A stretch of 64,000 bases of DNA, taken from contig JAYKKT010000046.1 in assembly GCA_036023115.1 (NCBI GenBank), positions 5,106,001 to 5,170,000 on the forward strand. Direction: 5' to 3'. Shown one piece after another: positions 10,916-25,900 of this stretch. Made by a program: the position numbers and the translations under genes. Source of the stretch: Brasenia schreberi (lineage: Eukaryota > Streptophyta > Magnoliopsida > Nymphaeales > Cabombaceae). The notes below the pieces were generated by a model. The model was given only the letters and a program-made list of their open reading frames with translations. It searched no databases and was not told the DNA's origin. Numbering within the stretch: the first letter of the stretch is position 1; each line of letters begins with the position of its first letter.

Positions 10916-13900
10916 ATGACCAGCCATGGCATCAACGCCTCCAAGGACGACGGGGAACGGAAATCGTGGTTAATGGCTACTCTCACGAACTGCAGATTCT
11001 CCAAAGCGTCCGTTGCGTTCGTTTTGCTGGTTTTGGACGCCATCTTCACATCACTCATTGTTGCTTATGTCCCATGTAATCCTTGTGCCATCTATCTCCC
11101 TTATTAAAAAGTTCCTTGGTCTCATGGTCTTATGTTTTCGGATCTGTGTTCAGATACCAAGATAGATTGGGACGCGTATATGTCACAGGTACTATCGAGC
11201 AATGCACCCACATGTTTTTTCCTGTTTTTTTCTTCTTCTACGTTTTGTTGCGTTGCTAGAACCATTTGGAGGAATTAAATAACGGGTAGTTTGCAGATTT
11301 TATGATGGTATACCCACTTACTGGGTTGCGGTTGATTTGCTGTGAAAGTGGTTTTACAATTTGTCTCTTTCACGTTTGGGTTGTGCTTACGGGCATTTTG
11401 TGGTAATTACACCGGTTGAGTTATTGTTTAACAAATAAATAAACAAACAGGTGAGTGGGTTTCTTGCAGGGGAAAGAAATTATGAGAATCTGAAGGGGGA
11501 TACCGGCCCCTTGGTTTATCCGGCTGGTTTTCTCTATGTTTATTCTGCTATCCAATTCATTACAAGCGGGAAGGTCTTCCCTGCGCAGGTACATAGTTAT
11601 TTCCATTTTCCTGTATGCCTATGTTGTTAATTGTTATTATATTATAACTCCAACGTGAATGACCGAGCTATTACATCTTCATCGGGACTGGAGATCACGT
11701 TTTCTACTGTTAGTTCTCGTTGCGCTTGTTAGTTGATATATCAATTTGGTGTGACTTGTTTAGTAACTCTGAGCACTATGGTTCTTGACCTACTTAATTG
11801 TCATCTCTTTACCGATTTTAATGCTGGAAGAATTGCTTCTGTGAGATAGGGGCACTGTTTACTAACCTACCAGGATGGGTCTTGTTGATGAAAAATCTCA
11901 AGAACTATATTTTGGAGAAGGTTTTCCTGTTACATCATAGAGCTTTGCATCTCAACGTTCTTTCACTTCTTGACATGAAAAGAAAGGAAAAATGGTTGAG
12001 AAGAAAGTCTTCATATTGAGATCAATGAATCCAAAGATAAACCGTATGGGTGTTAGGCTGTTAACAGAAGATTTGAAAGTGAATTTGCCAAGCCTCCTCC
12101 TAGAAGCAACAATGGAACAAGAAAACAGCTCATATATTACAATATTAACACACCAGTCCTATACATATTTGTTCCCAATAGATTTGAGGCCATGTAGTAG
12201 CTAATGTTTTTTGAAGGTTCACGCGTGCAGCATTCCTGCTTCAATATAACTTTGACTACCGGTTCTTCCTTGGGGATTAGATCCAGCAAACAAGGTCACA
12301 TTATTGGGATTTGGGACCAAATGTAAGAACACGTAGATAGCATTGTGAACAACATTCTGACATCTTGCAACCTTGCTTGGCTCTTAACCGGTGAATAAAA
12401 AAAACTGAGGTGATGTGTATTGATATGAATCATGCTATGAGGAAGCTGAGGGACTTCTCTTTAATCATTAGACCTCAGTGATGAATTGGAGTCTCTCTTA
12501 ATTCATAACCTGTACGTTCCTGGTCACCAGGAAAAGGTTGTATTGTTAGGAGCGTGAACCTTCGATCAATAAAGTTACTTATGGGTGATGCTTGGCTAGC
12601 TTTCCAACTGGTTTTTAACTAAATGACGGAAACTGACATGCTAGATTTGGTGTTTCATAACACAAACAAATCAAATAGTTGCAAGAGTGTCTGGGGTTAG
12701 AGTCTATGGTTCCGACAAGAGATGAACACCAAACTCCAAGATAGATGCACTGCATCTCATCCTTGTCTCTTTGGTGTGTGTGCAGGAGCTGAGAGTGTTG
12801 CACAGCTTCCATGCATCATCTGTGTGCATTATATGCTTGTTAAGATATTACACATGCTTCTATGAGATTCAAAACACATTCGTTTTAAATCCAGATCATG
12901 TTAACGTTCATGTTTTCAAGATCAAATGACTAAAAGGGGTGCGTTAAGCATAACCAAGCCCCTTTCCCCATCCTTGGCCTGCAGTTGGTCACTGTTGTTT
13001 CATTAGATGCTTTTTCATTCGTTTAATTGCGGCTTATATAATTTGGTTTCTGTTGTTGCAGGTCCTTTTTGGTGTGTTATACATTGTGAACCTGGGCACA
13101 ATATTTCTGATCTATGTAAAGACTGATGTGGTATGGTACAAAAGAGTCAGCTAGATGCTTTGGAAGAGTAGGAACTTTTTAAAAGATTCTACATGAATGT
13201 TATGTTACAAAGCAAAATTACTGTCTTGCACTTTGAACTGAGAATCTCTAATAGCTTTGAATCATATACATAATTATTTATTTGTTGTTTCATGCAATTG
13301 TTCTTTTGCAATATCTGATGCACATTTTGATGATGCTTCTCTGTATAGTCATGACCTTTCTGTTTTACTTGACTTGAAGCTACTCCAGATCATTGGTCGT
13401 GTTCTACAAATAGTGCATTAAATGATGTTACAAATGAAAAATATCTAAATTCTGAACTCTGCAAGCAATTATCTTTATTTATTGTATTAATCACTGGATT
13501 TTGGGTAATGCTTGCTGGCTGTAGAATGTTGGTCTCGAGTGCATTTGCACAGTCTGCGGATAAATCATTATGATGGAATTGGTAAAAATTTCATTTAGTT
13601 TGTAGATTTCAATTTCGTGATACTGTGTTGGCAAAATTTGTGTTGCTTAAATACTGTCATGGATGTAAGGTTTTATTAATACTATTTTATGTGATTGGCA
13701 TGTGCTCCTACACTCATAAAAGGTGAAATTGATTGGATGATGAGATATGATTGAGATTTTGATGATACAAGGTGGTGGTCATATTTACCCAAGTTACAAA
13801 TGTGACTCCTTTCTTCAACCGATGGGAGTGACGTGGTACACCATAGTGGTGTGTTGCAACATTTTGTTTGTGTGTTGTGCTTACAGTGCTGAGCCCAAAT

Positions 13901-16900
13901 TCGGTGAAAAGTAAACAAATGCCTCTACGTGTTCGTCCGGATGTAATGAATCAGTTCCCACGTCATTGATGGGTGTAGGTAAATAAGTTAGTCTCACTAC
14001 ATTATCACCAGACAACAACAACAACAACTAAGCCTTTTCCCATACTAGACTATATTATCACCAGAATATAGTGAAAAAGTTAAAGCAAGGGTCTCCATAT
14101 TTTAAGCATGGACGGATGTGGGGTAAGGAAGCTAGTCCTAGATAATAAGATTCGTATTGGCACTTTGAAATTTTGAATATCGTAACATTGACCGATAAGT
14201 TAATGGAGGTGGTAGATACTATGATTTAGAGAAAGATTCACATTCTATGTTTACAAGAGACAAAGTGGGTGGGAGAAAAAGCAAAGGAGATTGAGAGTAA
14301 ATGTTTTAAACTATGGTACTAAAGAAAGGAAAAGGCTCAGATTATATTTGTATTATTGTAAATAAAGATTTAAAGGATAGTGTAGCAAACATACAACTAT
14401 ATCATGACCCAATTATGATAGTGAAATTAGTTTTAGGAGTAAAGACTTTGAATATAATTTGTGCTTATGCATCCCAAGTAGGATTAGAAGATAGTATAAA
14501 GAAGGCTTTTTGGGAGGAATTAGATAAAGTAATTCAATGAATTCCACAAAGGGAGATGATTTGTTTAAGAGATTTAAATGGAAATGTCGGTAAAGATGCA
14601 TTAGGATACCAAGGTATTTATAGAAACTATGGTTTTTGGGATATAAATGAGGAGGGTAAGGATATTTTACAGTACAATTTTAAAAAAATGAGATGAATAT
14701 TTAATTACTTATGAGAGTGGCTTGTCATAAACACAAATTGATTATTTTGTTTGTAGGAAAAAAGATATATAGTGTTGTAAAGATTGCAAGGTAATCCTAG
14801 GAGAAAGCTTAACTACTCAACATCGACTTTTAATAATGAATTTCTAAGTAAAAAAGTGGACAAAAAAGAATAGAGTGCACATGGTGGAACCTTAAATATG
14901 AGGAATAAAATATATTTAAACAGAAAGTTCTTCAAGGAGATGCGTGGAATTATGTAGGTACACCTTCTGGTACGCGGAACAATATGACTACATATTAGAG
15001 AAGTGGTAAAAGATGTGTTAGGCGAATCCAGCGTACCAGTACAAAAAAAAGTTTGGTGGTGGAGTGAAGTTGTGTAAGATAAAATCAAGGCAAAGAAGGC
15101 ATGTTACAAATTATATTATGCCAAGAAGACTAGTGAAACTTGGGACGGTTATAAGAAATCAAAGAAAGAAGTGAAAAATGCTATTAGTGAAGCAAAAGCC
15201 AAAACTTGAGAGGATTTATATAAAAGCTGTGAAAGAGATATTTTTAAGATAACTAAAGCTAGAGATACGAAAACTAAGGATCTTAATTTTGTTAGATGCA
15301 TCAAACATGAGGATGAGAAGATTCTAGTGGCGAATGATGATATAAAAAATAGATGGAAAAATTATTTGTATAAGCTTTTTAATGAAAATACAAATGGTAG
15401 TATTAGCATAGGAGAGTTATCAACTAGAAAAGTATGTAAACCACAATTTCTATAGGCATATTCAAAAAAATGAAGTCAAAGAGACTCTTAAATATATGAA
15501 GGTTGGTAAATATGTAGGACCAGATAATATTCCTACAGAAGCATGAAAAATTCTAGGAGAGATGGAGCTCACTTGGTTCAAAAGACTATTTAATGAAATA
15601 TGGAGAACCCAAAAAATGCCAGAGGAATGGAGAATGAGTATACATATACTCATATATAAGAACAAGGGAGACATTCAGGATTGTGTGAATTATTGAGGTA
15701 TTAAGTTAATGAGCTATACTATTAAATTATGGGAAAAAATTGTCGAATGTAGGTTAAGATAAATATTGAGTACAACAGAGATCCAATTCAGATTCATGCA
15801 TGGTAGATCTACTATTGAAACGATTCACGTATTGAGATGTCTTATAGAACATTTTGGAGCAAAAAAGAAGAATGTTCACATGATATTTACTGATCTAGAA
15901 AAAGTTTATGATAGGGTGCCAAGAGATGTTCTTTAAAAAACCTTGGAAAATAGGGGTATCCCATTAACATACATAAATTTTATAAGAGACATGTATGATG
16001 GTACAAAAACATGCGTGAGGGCTCACGAAGGAATGAGGGACTCCTTTGATGTTAAGATTGAGTTATATAAGGGATCAACTTTAAGTCCATATTTATTTAT
16101 ATTGGTCATTGATGAGTTAACAAAACATATTCAAGATAAAAGATGAAATACCTTGGTGTATGTTATTTGCATATGACATTGAGAATCGTTAGAAAGTAAA
16201 GGCTTCCGACTTAGTATAATAAATACATAATATATAGAATGTAAGTTTGATCATTTGGGTACTTTAGATGACATAAAAATTAAGATTGACACACATTGCA
16301 TCCCTCGTAAGGAAAGTTTTAAATACCTAGGGTCAATTTTTCAAAGTGATGAAAAATTGATTGAGATGTTACACATAGAATTAATGCTGGTTGGTTAAAA
16401 TGGAGAGGGGCATAAGGTATTCTATGTGATAAGAAGATACCATTAAAACTGAAAGGTAAATATTATAAAGCAGCAATTAGGCTTGCTATGTTTTATGGTT
16501 TTTAGTGTTGGACAGTTAATCATCAACATGTGCAAAATATGTCCGTAACATAAAATCAATATGTTGAGATGTATAAGCGGTAACACAAGGAAAGACCATA
16601 TACATAATGAGGTTATTAGAAACAAATTGGGAGTAGCACTAATAAAGGATAAAATGAGAGAAAATCGTTTAAGATGGTTTGAACATGTAGAAAGACGACC
16701 TAAGGATGCTCCTATAAGAAGATATGAAAAATTAGATTGTGAAAATGTTGAAAGAGGGAGAGGACAACCACAAAAGTGTTGGAAAGAAACACTAAAGAAT
16801 GATCTGGTTTATATTGAGTTAAATGCTAGCATGACACATGATAGGGCTATGTGGAAACAAAGAATCCATGTAGCTGACTCCTTGTAGTATGGGAAAAGGC

Positions 16901-19900
16901 TTAGTTGTTGTTGTTGACGTTGTTGTGCTTACGTCAGTATCAGGATAATGGTCGATTCTGTGAGGTACGAAATACAGTATTTTGTGTATGCTTTGGTTGG
17001 TTAAGAGTCTGTTACTAATTCGGTGTGGCTAGGTGTAGGAGGCCTTGGGGGCGTGCAGACCTTGAAATACAATTTAGTGTTTTCTTTCATAGGATGATCC
17101 TATCATGAAAAGGTTCATGTGTGCAACTTTGCTTATTACTATGCGTGATTAATATGTTACGAGTTACGACTGTTTCAGATATTTGTAGTTGGATAATGGA
17201 AGTTCTTTTTATATTCTATGGTTTCTTCTTCTTGGCCACTTTGCTGTGGGATCAACATGAACCTACATATTTTACCAAATAGAGCTATGCATCTCACTCA
17301 AATTGGCTTAGCTTCCACCTCCTTACTTTCTTGACTTAGGAGAGCTTGTTGCCTCTTCTAAGGCTCATATACTGACGACCTTCTCATGGTATGAGAGAAG
17401 AGTGTCTGAGATTGGTTGTTGGTAGTCATTTGATTCTATTACCTACAGTGAATAGTGCATTCCATATGTGCTGGAAGACTTTGGAACCTCATTGATATTT
17501 GTGGGGTCCAACTTTCATTTGACATCATCAATCAATGAATACCTCTTCTGACACCAATTTCATGCTCGTTCTGCTAGTGGAACTGTAAGCAAAGAGTGAA
17601 TTGAAATATTGAATGTTAATTCTAAATTAAAGTTTCGGCATTGGCTGATTCTTTACCTTTAGCTGAATCAACTTTTGTCTTTTGCTTCTCTTTTTTGCAT
17701 TCTTGCACACGAACATTATTCTCTCTGTTGTACGAGCAGATGGTTGTAGAAAGGGTGGACCCACATTTGCATCTTGTGCGCATTCCCTTCTTATCTACAC
17801 AGATGGGTCAATCTGCAACCCGCAAAAGACACAGTCAACTGCAAATCAACTTGATTCATTATATTTGGACTTTAATCCTCTTATGTATTGGCAGGTTCAC
17901 TTGAGATGACATCTTCTTCCATATAGGGAGGTGTGTCTATGACATCTTCTTCCATGTAGAAAGGGTGGACTTGATTCATTATATTTGGATTTTTGTGGCA
18001 TTGAATGTTTGCAATTCAAGCTGTTTGTTTCAAATCACATCTTTTTGGTCCATGTGAACTCATCTCTGCTACATGTTTAGAAGCTTGGTGAACCTTCTTG
18101 TGTGTCATAAACATGTATATGAAAGGAGTCCTTTAATTACATCCTTTAATTACATCGTAAGTTTCTGAAGCTATACATTTCCCCTCCTTTCTTCCCTGTT
18201 ACTGGATGAATCAAAGCAAAGATCACGTGGCTTTTGAAACATTGTTGTAGCCTGCCTCATTGGCATGCCATAAGAGATACATGCGCACAGAATAATCTGT
18301 TAGTTTGTGATGCATGATCATGGCTGTCTACTATGTTTAACACTGCCTTAATCCTGTCAACTTTCATCTACGGAAATTTCGAGCAATTCCTATGCTTCAT
18401 GGGTTCCACTTCTAAATCTGTCTCGTTGTTTTCCTACTTTAATAAGATTGCGCAGTTGTTCTTTCATTGTTGTTTTACATGATTTGATCATGATGCATGA
18501 TTCTGCAGCTACCATGGTGGGCTTTTTTCTTGCTTTGTTTATCAAAAAGAATTCATTCGATATTCGTGCTTCGCCTCTTCAATGACTGTTTTGCAATGAC
18601 GTTTCTCCATGCGGCACTGGCATTAATTCTGTATCAGCGGTGGCATCTGGGGCTGATTATTTTCAGGTTGGTATAGTTCGCCTGACATGCTTTTAACTTG
18701 CTAGTCATTTTTTTGTAATATACTTACAACTTTGTTGTTCTCACATACAGTATGGCTGTGTCGATCAAGATGAATGTACTCCTTTATGCACCTCCTCTAT
18801 TGTTGTTATTACTGAAGGTAATACATATCCGTTCAGTTTTCTTCTTTTTGGCTCATATGGGATAAATCCTCATCACGTTGACTCTTTCTCCAGGGTATGC
18901 ATGTAGGTGGGGTTATAACGTCATTAGGTAGTGCTGCATTGGTGCAGGTAAATAGTTTTTCATTTATTTGGAATATAAGTCAGTGTTCAACAGGTGCTGC
19001 ATCTCCTGGAAAACAGTTATTCATTTCATATTCTGAAATCATGTAGTTTTAAATGGACTGTTCTGTTTGCGACATTTATCAAGCTGAAAGACTTGAGGCA
19101 CACAAACAAATAATGGTGATTGAGGCTATTGTTTTTGCAGGAAACGAATGCTCTGGCTTCTAAAGATAATTCATATCTTTTTCTTTTTTTTTCCTGATAT
19201 TTTTCTTCAGTTCATTGTGGTAAAAAAGCAGCTTTTGGTCTGTTCCTAAGGTTTTGCGATTGTTGCAGAAAATAGAAGCTCTATATTAATTGACATGATT
19301 GAAGGATAAAGCAGCAAGAGAAAGGGATCCCTAAGAAACTTACTGCTGAAATTTAATGGAAATACTGACATTACAAAAGTTTGTCAAAGCAACTGAACTT
19401 TTCAGTCTAAGCCCTGACCTATGTTTCAGTATCTACGAGAACCTTCATTAAGGGCCAATTCTAGAACATGTAGTTGAGTTCTTAGTTTTGCGCTTTTGGA
19501 TTTCCTGAGATGTTTAACCTCTACTTTTGTCTCCATTCTGATGTAAGTGAGATTACACCAAATCCTGCACAGCATTGGATCCATAATCTATATACTATTT
19601 GGACAACCGTTTTAGTTCATTCTGCTTTTTGAATCCAAAATCATGTTGGACCAACATTTCTATTTTTATCTTTTCAGATAAGATTATCATTTTAGGAAAC
19701 TATTTTGTAGGAACTTATCATTATAAAAATAGCAGTTCCTGTCTATCATTTTGCAAACTCTTTGTCTATATATAGATGCGTATTGTGATTATTAAGGGAG
19801 AGATAGATAATGTAGTTTCTTATTGGATTTCTTGTTGTTTTCTCTGCAATGTTTGCACTTTTTACTTGCCTTTGATTTCCAGATCTTCAGATTTTCTGTA

Positions 19901-22900
19901 GCTAGGTTACATCAATTTCTTTCATTTCTTTTCAAATCAACACAAAATTTTAACTTTCTTAAATTCTTGTAATTCAAAATGAGTCCTGTACCAGTTACCA
20001 AACAGATGTGGAGGATTTTCTTCTTAGGGGTTTTTAGTGCCAGATCTTCTTTTCATAGTTCCAGAACTTTTCCGAACTGTATAGATGTTGAGACATGTAT
20101 GCGTGCTTCAAGTGGTTGCAGTTTTAGGTCAGTTTATACTAAGCTATTATTTGTGCTGTTGTTGCAATTAAATGAACCTGTTTTTGACCTCCAATAGTAA
20201 CAAACTGAAAGAGAGAAAAACCCTGCAAGACTAGCCAAGTGTAGCAAAGAAAAACATTTGTCTCCTTTTAGCAAAAGAAAATGCAACAAGTAGCGATTTT
20301 CAGATTTAGCTTTGTAAAACACATCTTTACAAATTGAGCAGCTGTCTACTAATTTCTTCATACGGTGAACCGCCTTACAATGTTCATGTGATACTGTTTT
20401 ACCAATATGTGCAGTTCATGAAATGAACTACATACCCTATTCGTAGATCTGACTCATCTGAGAATGAGCGGATATTGCTTCTTATTTCAGGCATCATTTT
20501 CAAAAAGCTTTGCCATACAAATCATTCTGGGCACCGCTTCATACAGAAGTAGCTGCTCTCGTTTGGAGTTTAAATTGCTTACTGTTTCATGATTAAACAA
20601 TATTCAAAACCTGTGAAATGGGTCAACCATAGACGTGATTCTCTAGAGTTTTCTGAAGAGAGTACTGAATAGCCTTTTGTTGTCCTATATATTAATCGAA
20701 AAAGGAACCAATCTTTGTTCTACACCATGTGGGGTTGACTACAAGGATTCAAAATTTTGCTCAGATCTCTCCTGGGTCATATTAGATTCATGTTTATTAC
20801 TGGTGATACTTCTAAAAGGAATGGAATATTTGTTTATATGGTTTCCATAAAGTTAGATGCTGCAATAAATTACTGAGCGTCTATGCAACAATACATGGTT
20901 TTATGCACATGACAAACAAAGTTCATTATGTCCTAACAGCACAGCCGCTCAAACTCTGAAAGATACTGTGTTCTTTCTGTGCCAAGAAGTGTTTATCTTG
21001 GTTTCAGACATTGCTGGGCATTGATACCAGTTGGTATCATCACAATGTCAAAGCCAACGACAGTTCACTGTCAAACAATTCGCTTGGATTTGCATGCTAT
21101 GAAACATATCCAGAAAACTAGCTATAGGTCAAACTCTGTATGCTTTTTACTGCCTTACACCAGAAGATCATCCATCGGGAGTCAGCGCATTTTAGCAGCC
21201 AAGATAGTTACTCCATGTTCTACATGAGTAGTCCATTGGCAGAACACACATAAATGCTGATTCAGTGCGTGGTAATTCTGTTAAGCAGTCACCTGTTGAA
21301 ATTTCTCAAAAACTATTTTTATATGATGGACAATATACAACAGAGAAGAAGGAAGAAGAGAGGCCCTGTCGTCTAACAGTAACTTGACTGCCAACACCTT
21401 CTCTCTCTTTTCACAATCTCATCTCATGGTAACCCTAGTGGGTTACTGATTTTATATTAAAAGAACTACAAAGACTAAAATACCCCTATACTAAAGATAT
21501 TCTTCCTAATCACTCCTCGATCAAAACTCGAACAAATCTAGATAAGTTTAGATCCAAGTCAGTTTCTTCAACATGCCCCCTCAAGTTGGGAGTGAGATAC
21601 TAGGTACTCCCAGCTTGCTAAGAGCTCTCTTGAAGCTTGCTGTATCACTGGCTTTGTCAATATGTTTGTTGCTTGATCCTCTGAGCGTACACAATGTTGA
21701 GATATTCTCTCTAATGAAGTGATAATCTACTTCAATGTGTTTCATCCTCTCATGATATACTATACTGGATTTGAGAATTGAATTGGAGTCTTTATTCCAA
21801 CATCGATTTCCTCCATGTGAGATTAAATCCATAGGCTTAAGTACAATAGATTATTATTCTGCTTTTGCGCTTGACCTTGCCACCAATGATTGTTTCTTAC
21901 TTTTCCAAGAGACTATATTTCTTCTTACACATACAAAGTAACATGATGTAGATTTTCTGTCTTCAATTGACCATGCCTAATCAACGTATGAAAAAGCTTC
22001 AATATCTAGTGATTGGTTAGGTGTATACAAGATTCGGTGAGTAATTGTGGATTTAAGGTATTCGGTGAGTAATTGTGGATTTAAGGTATCAAATTATGTG
22101 GAACACAACATTAATGTGATGTTTTGTTGGAGCATGCATCTACTTGCTAACATAACTCACAACAAAACTAATATAAGTCCTCGTGATGGTGAGGTATATC
22201 AACTTACCAACCAGTGATATCTACCAATATCTTCGTACACTTCTTCATCTCTGTCACTTGTCCTCATATTTGATTCAATAAGAAAATAATGTAAATTGCC
22301 CAGATCCTTTAAGTCAAATAAGCTATGTCCCTTATTTTTAAGGGAGTCGATACCCTCTATTTCATCTCATCGACATATACTGCTAATAAGATTATCTTAT
22401 CAATTATCACTTTGTTTTATGAAGAGAGTATGATCATTGATGCTCCTGGTAAATCCCATATTGATTACCCCTTCGTTGATTTTTTCAAACCATGCTCTTG
22501 TTTATTTAATTTACACACCTTTTATGATCCCACCTTATCATTATTGCTAGGTGGTACATCCATGTATATATCTTCTAATAAATCTCCTTGGAGGAAAGCA
22601 TTTTTTACGTTCAGTTGTCATAATTCTCACCTTTTATAGACTGTTGCACTTAGATAGTATTCATCTTGGCTGTAAGTGCAATTGGTTGTACCCTTTGGCC
22701 GCTAAATGAGCTTTCTATGTCTCAATAGATCCATTTGCCTTGAATTTAATGGTATAAACCCATTTACCATTATAAAAAGTGTATCGGTACCCGTATCGCA
22801 CTTGGCACCGCTACACTTATATCGTACCATATCATATGATACAATATATATATATATATATTATTTTTTGATAAAAAATTTAAAAATATTAATAAATTAA

Positions 22901-25900
22901 AAAATATACAAAAATTAAATTAATTAACAAAACATATATAACACAATCAAGTTATCAACTTTAAACAAAATAAAATCCAAAAGCTTGATTTTAAGTAGAT
23001 AATTCTTAATAAATGACTGACTATAAAAATAGTTATAGAGATTGTGAGAAGAGAATAACAAAGTTAATTAACATCTCATAATGAACAAGCATCCATAGTC
23101 CATACCATAACATGAGTAATGAATACCTTTAAATAATAAACAACAAATTTACAAAGTTACAACTTACAATAATTCAGACCAGAACGTTAGAAAGTTACAA
23201 TTAAAAGTTAAAAAAATCCAGTGTTGTCTAACGCGTATCGTATCGTGTATCGCTGGGCTCCACGATACGGGCGTATCGTATCGTATCATATCATATTAGG
23301 AGCGCAACAACAACATCAGCGACACCTTCTTCTTGGAAATCAAATTCTTCATCTCCTTGATGCGCTCCTTCCAAATTAATCTAAGCAATGTCTTCTTCAG
23401 TTAGGAGGGCATTTTCTTCAGTGTCTTCCATAACCCAATCTTCTAATATATCAAAATTATCCAAACTTATTGAATCAAACTGACTTTCTTCTCTATTTAC
23501 TTTTTTTAATTGCCTACGACAAACAAAGATAAACAATTTGTAAATAATATTAACAATTGAAGACTGAAGTTAAACAATATTGAATTGAAAATTTGAAAGT
23601 AATACAACATTACCTTTCACGAAAGCGCATGTTACAACGAATATAAACTAAATCATTTAGTCTTTTGTGTTCCAACCTGTTGCGCTTCTTTGTATGGATG
23701 TGTTAAAAAATACTCCAATTTCTTTTACAACCTGTTGCACTACAGGTTTGGCTTAAGACTCTCACTGCAAAATCTTTAAGGTTTGGACAATCAGTTCTAA
23801 ACCTGTTCCACCAAACATCTGTAGAAAAAGACAAACATTATAGACATAATCCACAGTAATGTAAGATGAAACTTAAATATGAAAATAAACAATTTACCTA
23901 GACGCATTGTATTGCGGTTGCGAATTGCAACAAGCAAACCCATCAAGTGAAGAGCATTATCATATATCTCCATCTCTCGATGTATCGCATCTGCTATGCT
24001 CTCATCAGGAACTAATCTGTCGATACATTCAATGATTCCTCGATTAACCTCACCGTCCCTTTTGAAGGTTGCTAAGTACCTGAATGATGGGTTTAGATAG
24101 TAGGTTGCTGCATGAATAGGCTGATGCAATTGTTTATTCCATCTACTATCAATTATTTTCCACACGGGCACATAATCTCTCTTTTTTCTATTAAAGCTAT
24201 TTCTGATCGCTTCTTTTGCCTTGTCCATGGCTTCATAAAGGTAGCCCATAGACGGTTTCTCCTCACTGTCAGCCAATCTCAAAACTTTCACTAAAGGATA
24301 GATAATTTTTAATAATCCAACACATGCATTCCAAAATGAACTTCTAAAAACTGTTTCTGCAATCTCATTCAACTTTTTATTCCTTCTGTTTTGAGGCAAC
24401 TCTGTAAATTGTTGCCACTCATCTGAGGAGAACATTCTCTTTAAAGCTTGCTTCTGTCTCACAATACTCTGTATAGATAAGAAGTTTATTGCGAACCGAG
24501 TTGCAGCTGTGCGAAGAAGCTTTGCACCTTCTGTGTATCTCCTTATCATACACAAAACAAATGCATGGTTGTAAATGAATTTTGTAATATCTTGGCAACA
24601 CTCAGTTGCTGCCTTTATTTCATCCATCTCACCAATGTCCTTGAGGATGAGATCTAAACAATGGGCTACACATGGTGTCGAGTAGAAAGTCCCATAAATA
24701 TCAGCTAACTCCTTTCCAGCTGCTTTGTAGTTAGCTGCATTATCTGTAATCAATTGGACTACATTTTCTAGCCCAACCTCCTGTATAACCTTATCAAATT
24801 CCTGTCGTAGGATCTTTGCAGTGTGCCTCTCCTCTGACATATCTAGAGATCTCAAAAACATGAGTCATTTAGGACAATATACAAGAAAGTTTAGCAATGT
24901 CCTTCCTCGCCTATCGGTCCATCCATCTGCCATGATAGTGCAACCCATTTCCTTCCACGACTGTCTCAAAGTCGAACAATATTGCTGCACTTCAATGACG
25001 GTCTGATCTAATATCTTCCCTCTCAACTTCTGATAAGAGGGCATCCTGTATCCTAGACCAATGTTAGTAATTGCATCTGCCATTGCTTGAAAATGAAAAC
25101 TATTTGCTGCATTAAATGGAATGCATGCATCATAAAACCATCTTCCCACTGCAAGGTCTGCCTGATCACGCAGTTGTTCTGAAGCCATAGCAGCACGAAT
25201 TCCAGGTTGAGCATCAGGTGTATTGGAAGGAGGAAAGAACAAATGTATGGTAGAAGAAGTTCTTCCTCTACTCCTTCCTGAACTTCCTCTTCTGCCACCT
25301 CCAAAGTCTTCAGCTGCAACCCTCTTTCCCCTGCTAGGTGCTCGCAAACTGCTACTACCAATCTCTGTTCTAGCATCTGAAGGCAAACTATCAGTGAATC
25401 CAACTCCAGTGGCAGTAGCATCATCAGCTTCTTCACACCTCTGAAAATCATCCTTTTGTTGTCTCCTTTCCTGTATGCTCTCAATCATCTGCAAGCATTG
25501 TCATTTAATACCTTCTGGCACACTTCTAACTCTGCCTGTGCATGGAGCAATTTCTTTTCTGGTTTCTGTTAGGTGGTGTTTCAACCTTGAAATTCCACCA
25601 CTAACTACCTTTTTCACAAAATAAGCATCTAATTTTTAACCTGGAACCCTCAACTGGTATACCCATTGTCATGTCGGATCATCAAACCGATAATGGGAGT
25701 CTCTACCACCCCTTCCTGCCATCTCAATGGAGTACTTTAATTCAAACAAAAACCTTAAAATAAAAGCACTTCGTAAATCCCCAATCTTCAAATAACACTC
25801 AAGAATGCAATAAAAATCGTATACACACACTTAATAACTTCATATTTTATCATTCAAAAAAAAAATTGAAATAACACAAAAAACAACAAATATAAAAGAA

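Noticed and set aside
10642..11058. 138-residue minus-strand frame over ALG3 exon 1
   Set aside because: It is the antisense shadow of a confidently identified ALG3 exon.
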